A stretch of 64,000 nt of DNA from Pseudomonadota bacterium (GTDB taxonomy: Bacteria > Pseudomonadota > Alphaproteobacteria > Reyranellales > Reyranellaceae), in contig JAEZIF010000296.1 in NCBI GenBank assembly GCA_023416135.1, positions 13,436 through 77,435 on the forward strand. Reading direction: 5' to 3'. Below, piece after piece: positions 41,436 to 51,600 of the stretch; the stretch's first letter is position 1; each line of letters opens with the position of its first letter. Below the pieces are notes generated by a model. The model did not search any database and was not told where the DNA came from. It saw nothing but the letters and a program-made list of their open reading frames with translations. The position numbers and the translations under genes were made by a program.

Positions 41436-42770
41436 ATGAACACTCAACGTGTCCTCCGAGTTTGCTGCATCGCAATGATGTTCGCGGGGATGAGTTGCCC
41501 GACAGCGCAGACTATGGCCCAAGTCGCCCAAGTCCCGGGGGCGGTCGGCCAGCCTCAGCAGCGAGACGAACGGCCAGATGTTCGAGCACCCGTCGTGCGC
41601 GAATCGGAAGATTACGAGGCCAAGGGTGTGCGGGTGGGAGGATTCAGGTTCTTCGGCTCGCTCGAGGCCGACGAAGTCTTCAACGACAACATCAATGCGA
41701 CTTCCAATTCGGTAGGAAAGCAGGCCGCATTCATTCAGCTGATCAATCCGACCATGGAACTGAAGTCGGATTGGAACAACCACATGCTGAATGCCTACGC
41801 CAAGGCCGGCATTGGGCTCTATAGCGTGAATCCATCGCTGAACGACTACCAGGACGTCTCGGTCGGTGCGGACGGCCGTCTTGACATCCAGCGCAACTGG
41901 AACGTCTATGGCGGCGCCTCATGGAATCGGCGCCATGATGAATTCGGCACGCCCAATACGCCGAACGGCATCGGGCTGCCGGTCACCGTGTATAACCAGA
42001 CCAGCGCCAACGTCGGCTATTTTCAGGCGTTCAACCGCCTCAACGTGCGTCTCGACGGCCGCTTCGACAACTATAACTACTTCAACAACGGCCTGGGGCC
42101 GAATCAGGGCGTCATCCCCAACAGCGATCGCAATCGCAACGAATGGCGCGAAGCATTGCGCTTCGGCTACGAGTTCTCGCCGGGCTATGAGGTCTGGGTG
42201 CGCGGCAGCCTCAATCAGCGACGGTACTTCCAGCTCGATTCTTCCGGTCTCGATCGCTCATCGAACGGATTTGATGTCGTGGGCGGGATGATCATCGACC
42301 TCGGAGGTATCACGGCTCTGGAGGTGTTCGCCGGCTACCTGCAGCAGACGTATGTTTCCGGTCAATTCTCCAACATCAGCACGCCGACCTTCGGACTGGT
42401 CGGATACTGGAATCCGATACGCGACCTCTGGGTAAAGCCCTTCATTCGCCGCACTGTCGACGATTCGGCGTTCACGGGATCAGCTGCCTATCTCAGCACG
42501 ACCGGCGGCTTGGACGTGAACTACAATGTCCGGCCCAATATTCGCCTCGACGCCCATGCCGATTACGCCATCGCCGACTACTCGGCGCTGAGCGCGGGCG
42601 GCAGCAACCAGTACGACCAGTATCTCACCTTGCGCGTGGGAGTGATGTACCTGCCGACGGCCAATTTTTTTGTCGGGCCGGTGTACCAATTCATCAACCG
42701 TACCTCGAACCAGTTCGACGGAGACTACAACCAGAACGTGGTCATGCTGAGGCTCGGCGCCAGGCTCTAG
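41436..42770 (+). CDS. Outer-membrane beta-barrel protein (second BBP2-like paralogue)
   Basis: A 444-residue protein with ATG 41436 behind GGAG. A signal peptide ends near 'AQTMAQ' and the mature part is a Tyr/Asn/Phe-rich barrel: 'FFGSLEADEVFNDNINATSN', 'DVSVGADGRLDIQRNWNVYG', 'TANFFVGPVYQFINRTSNQF', C-terminal 'VVMLRLGARL'. It aligns by eye with the barrel at 34513, for example 'QADGKLDIRYDMS' versus 'GADGRLDIQRNWN'. It probably serves polysaccharide passage or surface retention. Its stop overlaps the stop of the leftward phosphatidyltransferase gene by four bases. Confidence 0.82.
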   Translation: MNTQRVLRVCCIAMMFAGMSCPTAQTMAQVAQVPGAVGQPQQRDERPDVRAPVVRESEDYEAKGVRVGGFRFFGSLEADEVFNDNINATSNSVGKQAAFIQLINPTMELKSDWNNHMLNAYAKAGIGLYSVNPSLNDYQDVSVGADGRLDIQRNWNVYGGASWNRRHDEFGTPNTPNGIGLPVTVYNQTSANVGYFQAFNRLNVRLDGRFDNYNYFNNGLGPNQGVIPNSDRNRNEWREALRFGYEFSPGYEVWVRGSLNQRRYFQLDSSGLDRSSNGFDVVGGMIIDLGGITALEVFAGYLQQTYVSGQFSNISTPTFGLVGYWNPIRDLWVKPFIRRTVDDSAFTGSAAYLSTTGGLDVNYNVRPNIRLDAHADYAIADYSALSAGGSNQYDQYLTLRVGVMYLPTANFFVGPVYQFINRTSNQFDGDYNQNVVMLRLGARL

Positions 42771-43480
42771 CGCGGCGGCTGGCCGTCGGTGCGGCGGGAC
42801 CCGGGGAGGTCCCGCTGTGCGAGCCTGCGGCTTTCGGCGATCAGCGTCAGGACGTACAGGCCGATGTTGGTCGCGATCCATAGCAGTCCGAAGAGGTCGG
42901 CGTAGGTGACGGCCATGCCAGCGGCTTGGAACGGCCAGGGCGGCACGAAAAAGAACAGGGCGTTGGCGATCAGGAACAGGCAGCGTACTTCGGTCAGGCC
43001 CATGCCGCCGGTTGCCAAGTGAAAGACGCCGGTCGCTTTCATCCTCAGCAGCGACTGCACCGTCATCATCAAATAGGTGGCGAACCCCAGCATGACAATC
43101 TCGGGCCGGATGTACCCCGATGCCGCCAGCCCTACGGCGAACAGAAGCTGCGAAATCACGTCGATCGACTGATCGAGAAAGAAGCCATAGACCGGCCGCT
43201 CGATCCGTCTCGCGCGGGCGACATGGCCGTCGAGTGAATCGCCGAGCCAGTTGACGACGAGACCGACATTCACAAGCCACAGTGCGATCGGATGATGTGC
43301 CGCAAGGAGATAACCCGCCAGGGCCAGGATTGCGCCGCCAAGCCCGAGCGCCGTTAGCCGGTCGGGTGTAAGCCACAATGGTGTCCTCGGCGTCAGCCAC
43401 GCCAGAGCCCGGCGCTCGGCGGTCGACAACAGGCCGCTGTTCGACCGGGTCGTGGCGGAGGAGATGTCGCGGTCTGTCAT
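42767..43480 (-). CDS. CDP-alcohol phosphatidyltransferase family membrane enzyme
   Basis: A 237-residue polytopic protein with about six hydrophobic segments and the complete CDP-alcohol phosphotransferase motif, D-x2-D-G-x2-A-R...G-x3-D-x3-D: Asp81, Asp84, Gly85, Ala88, Arg89, Gly99, Asp103 and Asp107. The family transfers a phospho-alcohol or phosphatidyl group from a CDP-linked donor to an alcohol at the membrane. It is the last gene of the PKS operon and its start overlaps the reductase stop by four bases. I infer that it adds a phospho-headgroup to the amino-alcohol lipid made upstream. Ordinary phospholipid synthesis cannot be excluded. Confidence 0.88.
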   Translation of the reverse strand: MTDRDISSATTRSNSGLLSTAERRALAWLTPRTPLWLTPDRLTALGLGGAILALAGYLLAAHHPIALWLVNVGLVVNWLGDSLDGHVARARRIERPVYGFFLDQSIDVISQLLFAVGLAASGYIRPEIVMLGFATYLMMTVQSLLRMKATGVFHLATGGMGLTEVRCLFLIANALFFFVPPWPFQAAGMAVTYADLFGLLWIATNIGLYVLTLIAESRRLAQRDLPGSRRTDGQPPR

Positions 43481-44301
43481 TCTGTCGGCGAGGCGACGTG
43501 GAAGCGCGTAGCGCGCGCACCCCGTCGACGCATGAACTCCGGGACGAGCAGACTGAGCCTCGTCAGCCAGAAGGGAACGACCGGAAAGCCGATCAACGGC
43601 CTGTTACGCTCGAGTCCGTCGATGATGCGCGTCGCCGCTTCTTGCTCGGACATCTCGCCGGGACGAGGTCCGAGATGGATGCGGGCCATCGCGGTCGAGA
43701 CGAATCCCGGGCAAGCTACCACGACCCTGACGCCGTCTTCTTCGACAGTGTCCCGCAGCGCCAGACCGTACGACACCAATCCCGCTTTGGAAGCCGAATA
43801 GGCGGGAGCGTCGGCCAGCGGCACGAAGCCGGCGAGCGACGACACGAGGACAATGCTTCCGCGCCGGCGTCGCCGCATGGCGGGCAGGACGGCATGGACT
43901 GTGGCTACTGTCGCCAGAAGATTGATTTCGAGAACCTGCCGAGCAGTATCGCCGGTTTCCGTGAGCTGATCGGCACGGCGGCCGTCGAGGATGCCGGCAT
44001 TGGCGATCAGGAGGTCCGTGGCGTGATCCCGGTCGAAGGCCTCAAGGAACCCCGTGAGGCGGCCGGTGTCGCGGATGTCGAGGCAGCCGGTCCGGCAAGC
44101 ACTTCCGGATGCGGCACAGTCCGCTGCGACAGCGGCCAATCGTTCCTCGTTGCGGCCCACGAGGCCCAGCACGCGGCCAGGTCCACTCAATTGTCGGGCA
44201 AGCGTCGCGCCGATACCGCTGGAAGCCCCCGTTATAATGATCGCCTTGAAGTCCACGTGCAAAAGCCCGTCAGGTCCGTCGTGCGGCGATTCATAGCCCA
44301 C
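43477..44301 (-). CDS. Short-chain dehydrogenase/reductase, probable 3-keto reductase of the PKS operon
   Basis: A 274-residue classical SDR. The NADP-binding loop 'IIITGASSGIGATLA' is at about 21-35, followed by 'IANAGILDG', Ser154/155 in 'VLVSSLAGF', and Tyr168 and Lys172 in 'AYSASKAG'. The C-terminus 'PVVPFWLTRLSLLVPEFMRR' is hydrophobic, as in membrane-associated 3-ketosphinganine reductases. Directly behind the oxoamine synthase, it should reduce the beta-amino ketone product to an amino alcohol (Fum13/KDSR-like role, inferred). The longest start is GTG 44301; GTG 44256 begins exactly at 'DFKAIIITG' and may be the true start. Confidence 0.88.
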   Translation of the reverse strand: MGYESPHDGPDGLLHVDFKAIIITGASSGIGATLARQLSGPGRVLGLVGRNEERLAAVAADCAASGSACRTGCLDIRDTGRLTGFLEAFDRDHATDLLIANAGILDGRRADQLTETGDTARQVLEINLLATVATVHAVLPAMRRRRRGSIVLVSSLAGFVPLADAPAYSASKAGLVSYGLALRDTVEEDGVRVVVACPGFVSTAMARIHLGPRPGEMSEQEAATRIIDGLERNRPLIGFPVVPFWLTRLSLLVPEFMRRRGARATRFHVASPTE

Positions 44302-44321
44302 CGCAGCCGCCGAGAAGCGGC

Positions 44322-45689
44322 TCAGCGCTTCGTCACCAGAGAAACCAGGGGAGGGCCGTTGCGGACCCTCGCAAGTTCCTCGGCGACAACGTCGAGCACA
44401 TCATTGATCTGCTCGGGCGTGTGCTCGCTGGTCAGGAAGAATCGCAACCGCGCCTGGTTCTCGGCGACGCCCGGGAAGAAGGCCGGCACGACGTTGTAGC
44501 CGCGCGCCAGCAACCGCTCGGACAGGATCACGGCATGCGGCGAATTGCCGATCATGACGGGAACCACGGCGGCGCCGATGCTGAGGCCGGTATCGAGGTC
44601 GCGCTCCTTCGCGCCACGCAGGAAGGTGCGGCCGTTCTCGCGCAACCTTGCCAGCCGCCAAGTCTCCTGCCGCATGATGTCGACAGCGGCATGGGCCGCC
44701 GCTGCGACGGGCGGAGAAAGGCCGACGCTGAACACGAAGCCCGGCGTTGCGTCCCTCAGTATCTCGATCAGGGGACGACAGCCAGCGATATAGCCACCCA
44801 TTGCGGCCAGCGCCTTGCTGAGCGTCCCCATCCAGATGTCGACGTCGGCGGGGGCTATGCCTTGTTCCTCGGCAATGCCCCGACCGGTCGCGCCCAGCAC
44901 GCCGACCGAATGCGCCTCGTCGACCATCAGCCAGGCATCGTATCGGCGCTTGAGCTTGACGAGGGCGGCCAGATTGGGAACGTCGCCATCCATGCCATAG
45001 AGACCCTCGACAACGACCAGGGCCCGGCGATGCCGCGCGCGGTTGAGGCGAAGCGTCCGCTCGAGCGCCTCCAGGTCACCGTGCGGGAACAGGATCCGCT
45101 TGGCGCCGGACAGGCGCACGCCCTCCATGATGCTGTTGTGGACGACGGCATCGCCGATCACGAGGTCCTCAGGCCCCATCAGGGCGCCGATGACCGACAC
45201 GTTGGTGGCATGGCCGCTGACGAAGGCAAGGGCGTCCTCCGTGCCGTGCAGCCGCGCCAGCGCGGCATCGAGATCGCGATGGAGCTGGCGCTCGCCGCCC
45301 GCCAGTCGGCTGGCCGACACCGATGTTCCGAAACATTCGATGGCTGCCTTGGCGGCGGCCGCGACGGACTCGTGTCCGTTCAAGCCGAGATAGTCGTAGG
45401 AGGAGAAGTTCACGATAGTCCGCCCCTCGATCGAGGTCGTGGCGCAGGCGCGGCCATCGTGCAGGCGATAGAATGGGCTGGCGATGCCGGTGATGTCGCC
45501 GACAGCGCGTTTGACCTTCAGAATTTCGTACTCCGGCAAATCGTCGAACCGCATGTCCGAGCGCCGCGGAGGGAAAGTGCGATGCGCCACGACGGAGGCG
45601 AGTTGCGGTGCCGATTCGTGGGGGGCCTTCAGGAAATCGCGCACTCTGTCGACCGTCTCCTGGGCGCCGGTACGGTTGTACGCGCTCAT
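44322..45689 (-). CDS. PLP-dependent alpha-oxoamine synthase (BioF/serine palmitoyltransferase/Fum8-like)
   Basis: A 455-residue fold-type I PLP enzyme. An N-terminal extension (about 1-65) is followed by 'FYRLHDGRACATTSIEGRTI' and 'VNFSSYDYLGLNGH', then 'GTSVSASRLAGGERQLHRDL', 'FVSGHATNVSVIGAL', 'DEAHSVGVLG' (about 257-266) and the PLP lysine Lys292 in 'GTLSKALAAMGGYIAG'. The family decarboxylatively joins an amino acid to an acyl thioester. The ATG overlaps the PKS stop (ATGA) behind a GGAGGGA, so it is translated with the PKS. It probably off-loads the ACP-bound chain. Which amino acid it uses is unknown. Confidence 0.92.
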   Translation of the reverse strand: MSAYNRTGAQETVDRVRDFLKAPHESAPQLASVVAHRTFPPRRSDMRFDDLPEYEILKVKRAVGDITGIASPFYRLHDGRACATTSIEGRTIVNFSSYDYLGLNGHESVAAAAKAAIECFGTSVSASRLAGGERQLHRDLDAALARLHGTEDALAFVSGHATNVSVIGALMGPEDLVIGDAVVHNSIMEGVRLSGAKRILFPHGDLEALERTLRLNRARHRRALVVVEGLYGMDGDVPNLAALVKLKRRYDAWLMVDEAHSVGVLGATGRGIAEEQGIAPADVDIWMGTLSKALAAMGGYIAGCRPLIEILRDATPGFVFSVGLSPPVAAAAHAAVDIMRQETWRLARLRENGRTFLRGAKERDLDTGLSIGAAVVPVMIGNSPHAVILSERLLARGYNVVPAFFPGVAENQARLRFFLTSEHTPEQINDVLDVVAEELARVRNGPPLVSLVTKR

Positions 45690-48600
45690 CGTGGTCCCTC
45701 CAGTTCGCGGACCCTTTCGAGCACCGCAGCGACGGCCGCGTGCTGGTCATCGAGGCCTGTCGCTTGGGCCTCGGCGGCGGCGTGGCTCGCCGCCAACGCC
45801 ATGAGGCTGCTGGGCAGCGACTGCTCCGGGCTCTCGCCGGTAATCAACGGCAGCATGCGCCGGGCGACATCCATGGGGGCAATGCCGCTCGACAGTGACA
45901 TCATGGGCAGGGTGATGCCGAGCGACTCCTCGACGGTGGTCCGCAACTCGAGCATCATCAGCGAGTCCATGCCGATCTCCGCGAGCGGACGATGACGGTC
46001 GATCTCCTTGGGAGGCAGACGCAACACGCGCGCGATCTCCTCGACGACGATGTCGGCCAGGCCGTCGATCGCTTCGTCCGGGGCAAGTGCACGCAGGCGC
46101 TCGATGATGGCGGCGCCTTCCGCGACTTGGCGAGTTCCAGCCGCGGCGCCGATATTGCCGAACGTCGGGCTGCGGACCGCCGCGAGTTCGCGCTTGGCCA
46201 TGGCCCAGTCCATGCGGGCAATGGCGCTGGAGGCAGTTGTCTGCCGGCCGTCGGCGTCATGAAGCCAGTCCAGCCCGTCGAGCGCGGTCTGCGCTGTAAT
46301 CAGGCTCGAAGCGAAGCGCTTCTTGAGGGTGATGTCGGCTGCGATGTTGCGCGACAGGTAGCCGGCATCCTCGATGCCGCCCCATGCGACGGCGAGGGCC
46401 GGGACGCCACGCTTCTGCAGGCGCCGAGCCAAACCTTCCAGGAAGCCGTTGGCGGCAACATAGTTGAACTGGCCTGGATTGCCGAAAAGGGTCGTCGCCG
46501 AGGAGTAGAAGAGAAGGTAGTCGAGGTCGAGATTGGCTGCGACGCGCTCCAGGTTGAGGGCGCCGCGGACCTTGGGCTGCATGACGATCTCGATCGCCGT
46601 CGCATCCATGCCCTCGATCAGGCGATCGTCGAGGACCATGGCGGCGTGGACAATGCCTTTGATCGGGCCTCGTGCGGCCAGACGCTGCAGGCTATCGGCG
46701 AGCGCGGCTGCGTCTGACACGTCGAGCCGTTCGACGGTGACGTCGATTCCGCGAATGCGCCAGGCTTCGACCTTTGCGAGATCGTCCTCCCCGAGTTGGG
46801 CGCTGCGGCTGGCCAGGACCAGTCGCGTTGCACCCCGTTCGACCAGCCAGGCGGCGGTCGAGAGGCCAAACCCACTGGTGCCGCCGATGACGAGATGGAT
46901 AGCGTCCGTTGCGACGGGAAACTTGCCGCTGCCGGCGATCCAGGCGCTGGGCTGCCGGGGCGCGGTGACGACGATCTTGCCGATGTGACCGGACCGCTGC
47001 ATCAGGCGGAAAGCATCGGCAATGTGATCGGCGTCGAAAGCGCGATAGGGCAGGGGCACGAGAGCACCCGTGACGAAGAGCTCAATCAGTTCGGCGAACA
47101 GCCGTTGTGCCAAGTCCTCGTGCTCGCCGATCAACTGGTCGATGTCGACGCCGAAATAGGAGAGGTTGCGCCGCAGGGGACGCAGTCCGAGATGCGTGTT
47201 TCCGTAGAAGTCGCGCTTGCCGAGCTCGATGAAGCGGCCGAATGGCCGCAGGCAATCCATGGATCGCGCCATGGCTTGGCCGGCCAGGGAGTTCAACACG
47301 ATGTCGACTCCCTTGCCGCCGGTGTATTCGGCGATCTCATCGGCGAACGATAGGCTGCGCGAACTACAGACGAAGTCGACGCCCAGATTGCGCAAGAAGG
47401 CGCGCTTTTCGTCGCTGCCAGCAGTGGCGATCACCTTGGCGCCGCGATGGCGTGCAATCTGGATGGCAGCGAGGCCGACAGCTCCTGCACCGCCGTGGAT
47501 CAGCACGATCTCGCCGGCGCGAAGCTGTCCGAGGTGGGCCAGTGAATAGTACGCGGTGAGGAAGGCCACCGGGATTGAGCACGCCGCCTCGAACCCAATT
47601 CCAGCCGGCAGCGGGCTGACGGCAAAAGCGGGCGCCACCACGCGGCTGGAGAAGGCGTGGGAGGCGAAGGCGATAACGCGGTCACCAACCTTGAAGGTTT
47701 CGACGCCGTCGCCCGTCCGAACCACGGTTCCGGCGCATTCCATGCCGAGGCCCGGCCCGGCATAGCCATCTTCCAGCGCTTCTTCGGGCAGCAACCGCAA
47801 ATTCCACATGACGTCGCGGAAGTTCAATCCCGTAGCCGCAACGTCGATCTCCACCTCGCCTGATTGTGGCTCCCGGCGCGGGGCGGCAGTCCATGCCAGG
47901 CCGCTGCGTCCATGATCATGGCTGCTGGCCAGGACGATGGACGTTTCATCTGCGGTTTTGTGGCCGTGCCTCGAAGCAACGCGACCGGTGCGTACGCGGA
48001 ATACACTGCGCTTTTCGCCGCTCATGAAGATTTCGCGCTCTTCATCGGGCGTCAGCAGTTCCCCGGCGACCTGCTCGAGCGTCGTCGACATTGCGCCGGC
48101 AAGGCCAAGGCAGCGGATGGGCAAGCCAGCGTATTCGTTCTGGGCCACGCGCATGGCAGCCGTGACGGCGCACCATTCCGGGAGTTCGAGCGGAGACGCC
48201 GTGACGGCGTGTTCCCCGAAGTCCATCACGACCCACAGTCGGCAGGGATCGGCGGCAAGCTTGCGGCAGCGTTCGGCGAGGCCCGCCAGATGGTCGAGGA
48301 GAGACTTGGCGGCCGCGTCGGGATCGGTCGGGACATGGATCAGCCAGGCCACGTCGGTCACGGCCGGAGTGCCGTCAGCCGCCGGATGATCATGGTGATG
48401 AAGGCGGTTGCGCAGGCCGTCGAACCGCGAGCCGGACTTCGGAACGTCGCCTTCCCAGGAAATGATGGGCAACTCGCCCGAGGTGGGTGCAGCGACCTTC
48501 GCGCGGGTGCCGGCGACGCCTCGGACCATCACGCCAATGCGCACGTCGCCCAGGATGGGTGTCGCCAGTACCTCGTCGAACCCGGCGGCCTCCCACTCGT

Positions 48601-51600
48601 CGACCCACTCCTGGCCGGTCAGCAGGGCGCCGACGGGGAATTCGGTATTGGCCGAGCGCGTCCACCAGTTGGACCGTGTCCCGCGCACGATATCCCAGAA
48701 CACACTGGGCGCCGGCTCGGCTGAATGCATCGCCGCACCGGGCCGCAGGGCCCGGACGACCTGCGCCAAGCCGCTAGGCGTCGCGGCGACCTCGGCGAGA
48801 CCGTCGATCGAGACGGCGAGATCCATGCTGGCGGCTGGCAGGTGCTCGACATCGGTCCAGCCCAGGCAACGTACCCGGCCGTAGTCGTCGGCCAGCAATA
48901 GGCGCGCCTGCTCGAGCCGGTCCTTGTCGATGTCCGCGACCGTGATCTCGAGATTCGGGAAACGCTCGACAAGGTCGATCGCGGCATCGATGTGATCGGC
49001 TCCGATCATCAGCAGGCGGAGCAGGCGATGGTCACCGCACTGGGAAAGGATTTCCGCGACACTGTCGAGAACGGCTTCCTGCAACAGACGCGCCTGGGAC
49101 GAAGTGACGGCGAGCTGACGCCAATGTGCCGTGTTGAGCTCGGCAGGTGCCGTGCGATCGCCGGCAACGATGCGTCCGAGGAGCTCCTCGACACGCGCCA
49201 AGCTGGCGGCCTCGCCCGCCATCGTCGGATGTCGCAGCGCCAGGGAGCTTACGATCGATGCGACGTCCGGGAGGTCGCAGCTCTCGGCGACGATTCGCCT
49301 ACCGTCACGTTCGGCAGCGAGCCCTCGATACTCGAGATGCCAAAGGAGGGCTGAGCGTAGGAACGCAACCCAGCCGGCAGCGGCCGGTTCGTCAACGCTC
49401 CGGTCGGATACATCGGCGGCGAAATCTCCGTCCATTGTTACGAAGGCTTTCCAGGCCGCGTACAGGCAGCCCGCCTCGAGTAGGAGGAGCGCTTCGCTGA
49501 GGGCTCCCTTCTCACCAAGTGAAACCGGGCATGACGTGAACGTCGTCTCGAGGACGGTCGGCGCACCCGCCCGGTCTAGCTGCCAGGTCGTCATGCCGTA
49601 GGTGAGGGAGCCGACGTCGACCGTCGCGGCGGTTGGGGCTTCGATCAGCCGGGCGCGCTCAACGGCGAGGATGAGCTTGCCGTCAACATCGTACAGCTCG
49701 ATATCGATGAGCAAGGATGTCGGCGACTGCCGAAGCGTGCGGGCGACGGCGTGCGTCGCGGCCTTTCCAGGGGCGAACACCCTGACGCTTCCGAAATGGA
49801 TCGGCAGATACGGCTTCATCGGCATGTCCGCGACGCCAGCTTCTTCGGAAGCAAACAGCGCGTGGAACGCCGAATCGAACGCGATGAAGTCGACGACGTA
49901 CAAACCGACCGTATCGGGTGACGGCGCATCGAGGGAGGCGACGGCGCGCTTCGGGTGCGGGAAGACGACACGATGGACGCGCTGGAAGGCGGGTCCATAT
50001 CCGAAGCCGAGTGCACGGGCGCTGGCGTAGACCTGCGGCTTGGCGACCGAAGGCTTGCCGGGAGGCACCTGCTCCAATGCCACCATCCTTCCGGCAATCG
50101 GTGAGCGGTGGACGACGCCGCGCGCATGCAGCGTCCAATCCACGACACCACCGCGGGCGCGTGACAGGAACTCGGCGACGCCCGTCTCGGGGGACAGGCG
50201 GAGCAGAGTCTCGTACGACGCACGGCCGTCGAAGACCAGTGGCCGCACGATGTCGAAGTCCCTGAGCTCCAGCGGGGCGTCGCCATGGACGGTGCGCGCT
50301 GCCGCGAGCATGACTTCGGCGTAGGCGGTTCCGGGAAAAACGGGAGATCCGGCAACCTTGTGATGCTGCAGCCATGGGAAGAGCTGGGGATCGACCATGG
50401 AAAACCATTCAAAGCAGTCCAGCCGCGGCCGGCGACCGAGCAATGGATGCTCGGCCGGCGACATGACGGTAGAAGCCTCGATGGTCCCCTGGGCAATGAA
50501 CGGTGTGTGCTGCCAGGGATAGAGCGGAAGCGCCACAGCGGTTGCCGGCGGCGGTCCGAAGAAGCGCTGCAGATCGACATCGCCACCGGCGAGCAGGACC
50601 TTGGCAGCGGAGCGTTCGATGGGATCGCCGCCCGTTTGGGAGTCAATCTCGCTCATCGTCTCGATGATCGCACCGCGTACGCCTGCCTCGCGCTGAACGT
50701 CGCGGACGTAGCTGGAAAGAATAGGCTTGGGTCCGATCTCGACGAAAATCTTGATTCCATCCTCGAGCAGCCGTGACAGCGCCGCTTCGAACTGCACCGG
50801 GGCGCGCACGTTGTGCCACCAATGCTCCGCGCCGAGCATTTCGGCGCTGGCCGCTTCGCCGGTGACCGAGGAGATCATCTTGCGTCGCAGCGTCAGCGGC
50901 TTCAGACCTTCGAGCTCACGCAGCAGCGGTGCCCGGACGCAATCGACCAGGGCGCTGTGGAAGGGATAACCGATATCGAGCTTGCGCGCGCTGACGCGCA
51001 GGCGCTCGGCGGTGACCAGCACACGATCAATCTCGTGGAGCGGGCCGGAGATCGTCACGCTACGCCAGCTGTTCACCGCGGCAACGGCGACGTCATGCGC
51101 ATCGACTGCCTTGAGGAAGCGTCGTGCCTCGCGCTCGCTGATCATCAGCGCGGCCATGCCCCCAGTGCCGTGTGTCGCCTCCTGATGCCTGCTGCGCGCG
51201 ATCACTACGTCGATCGCTTGCTCCAGGCTCAACGCTCCGGCTGCCCAGGCTGCGGAAATCTCGCCGACGCTGTGGCCCAGCGTGGCCGTCGGCACGACGC
51301 CTGCGTCTTCGAGGGCGCGCACAGCGGCGACCTGGAGCGCCAGCAGCAGCGGCTGGGAATGCGAGGCGCGCCGCAGCTTGTGCTCCAGATCGTCGGCGAA
51401 GAGGTCTTGGACGATCGACCAGCTCTGCACCTTGGCGAAGTGTTCGTCGATATCCTTCAGGGCCTCGCGGAAGGGGATGTTGGTGTTCCACGCTTGGCGG
51501 CCCATGCCCGCCCATTGGGCACCGTTGCCGGAGAACAGAAAGGCCACCGGGAGGTCGTTGCCGAGCGCCTGCCCGGTCATGACCGCAGGGTCCTTTTCGC

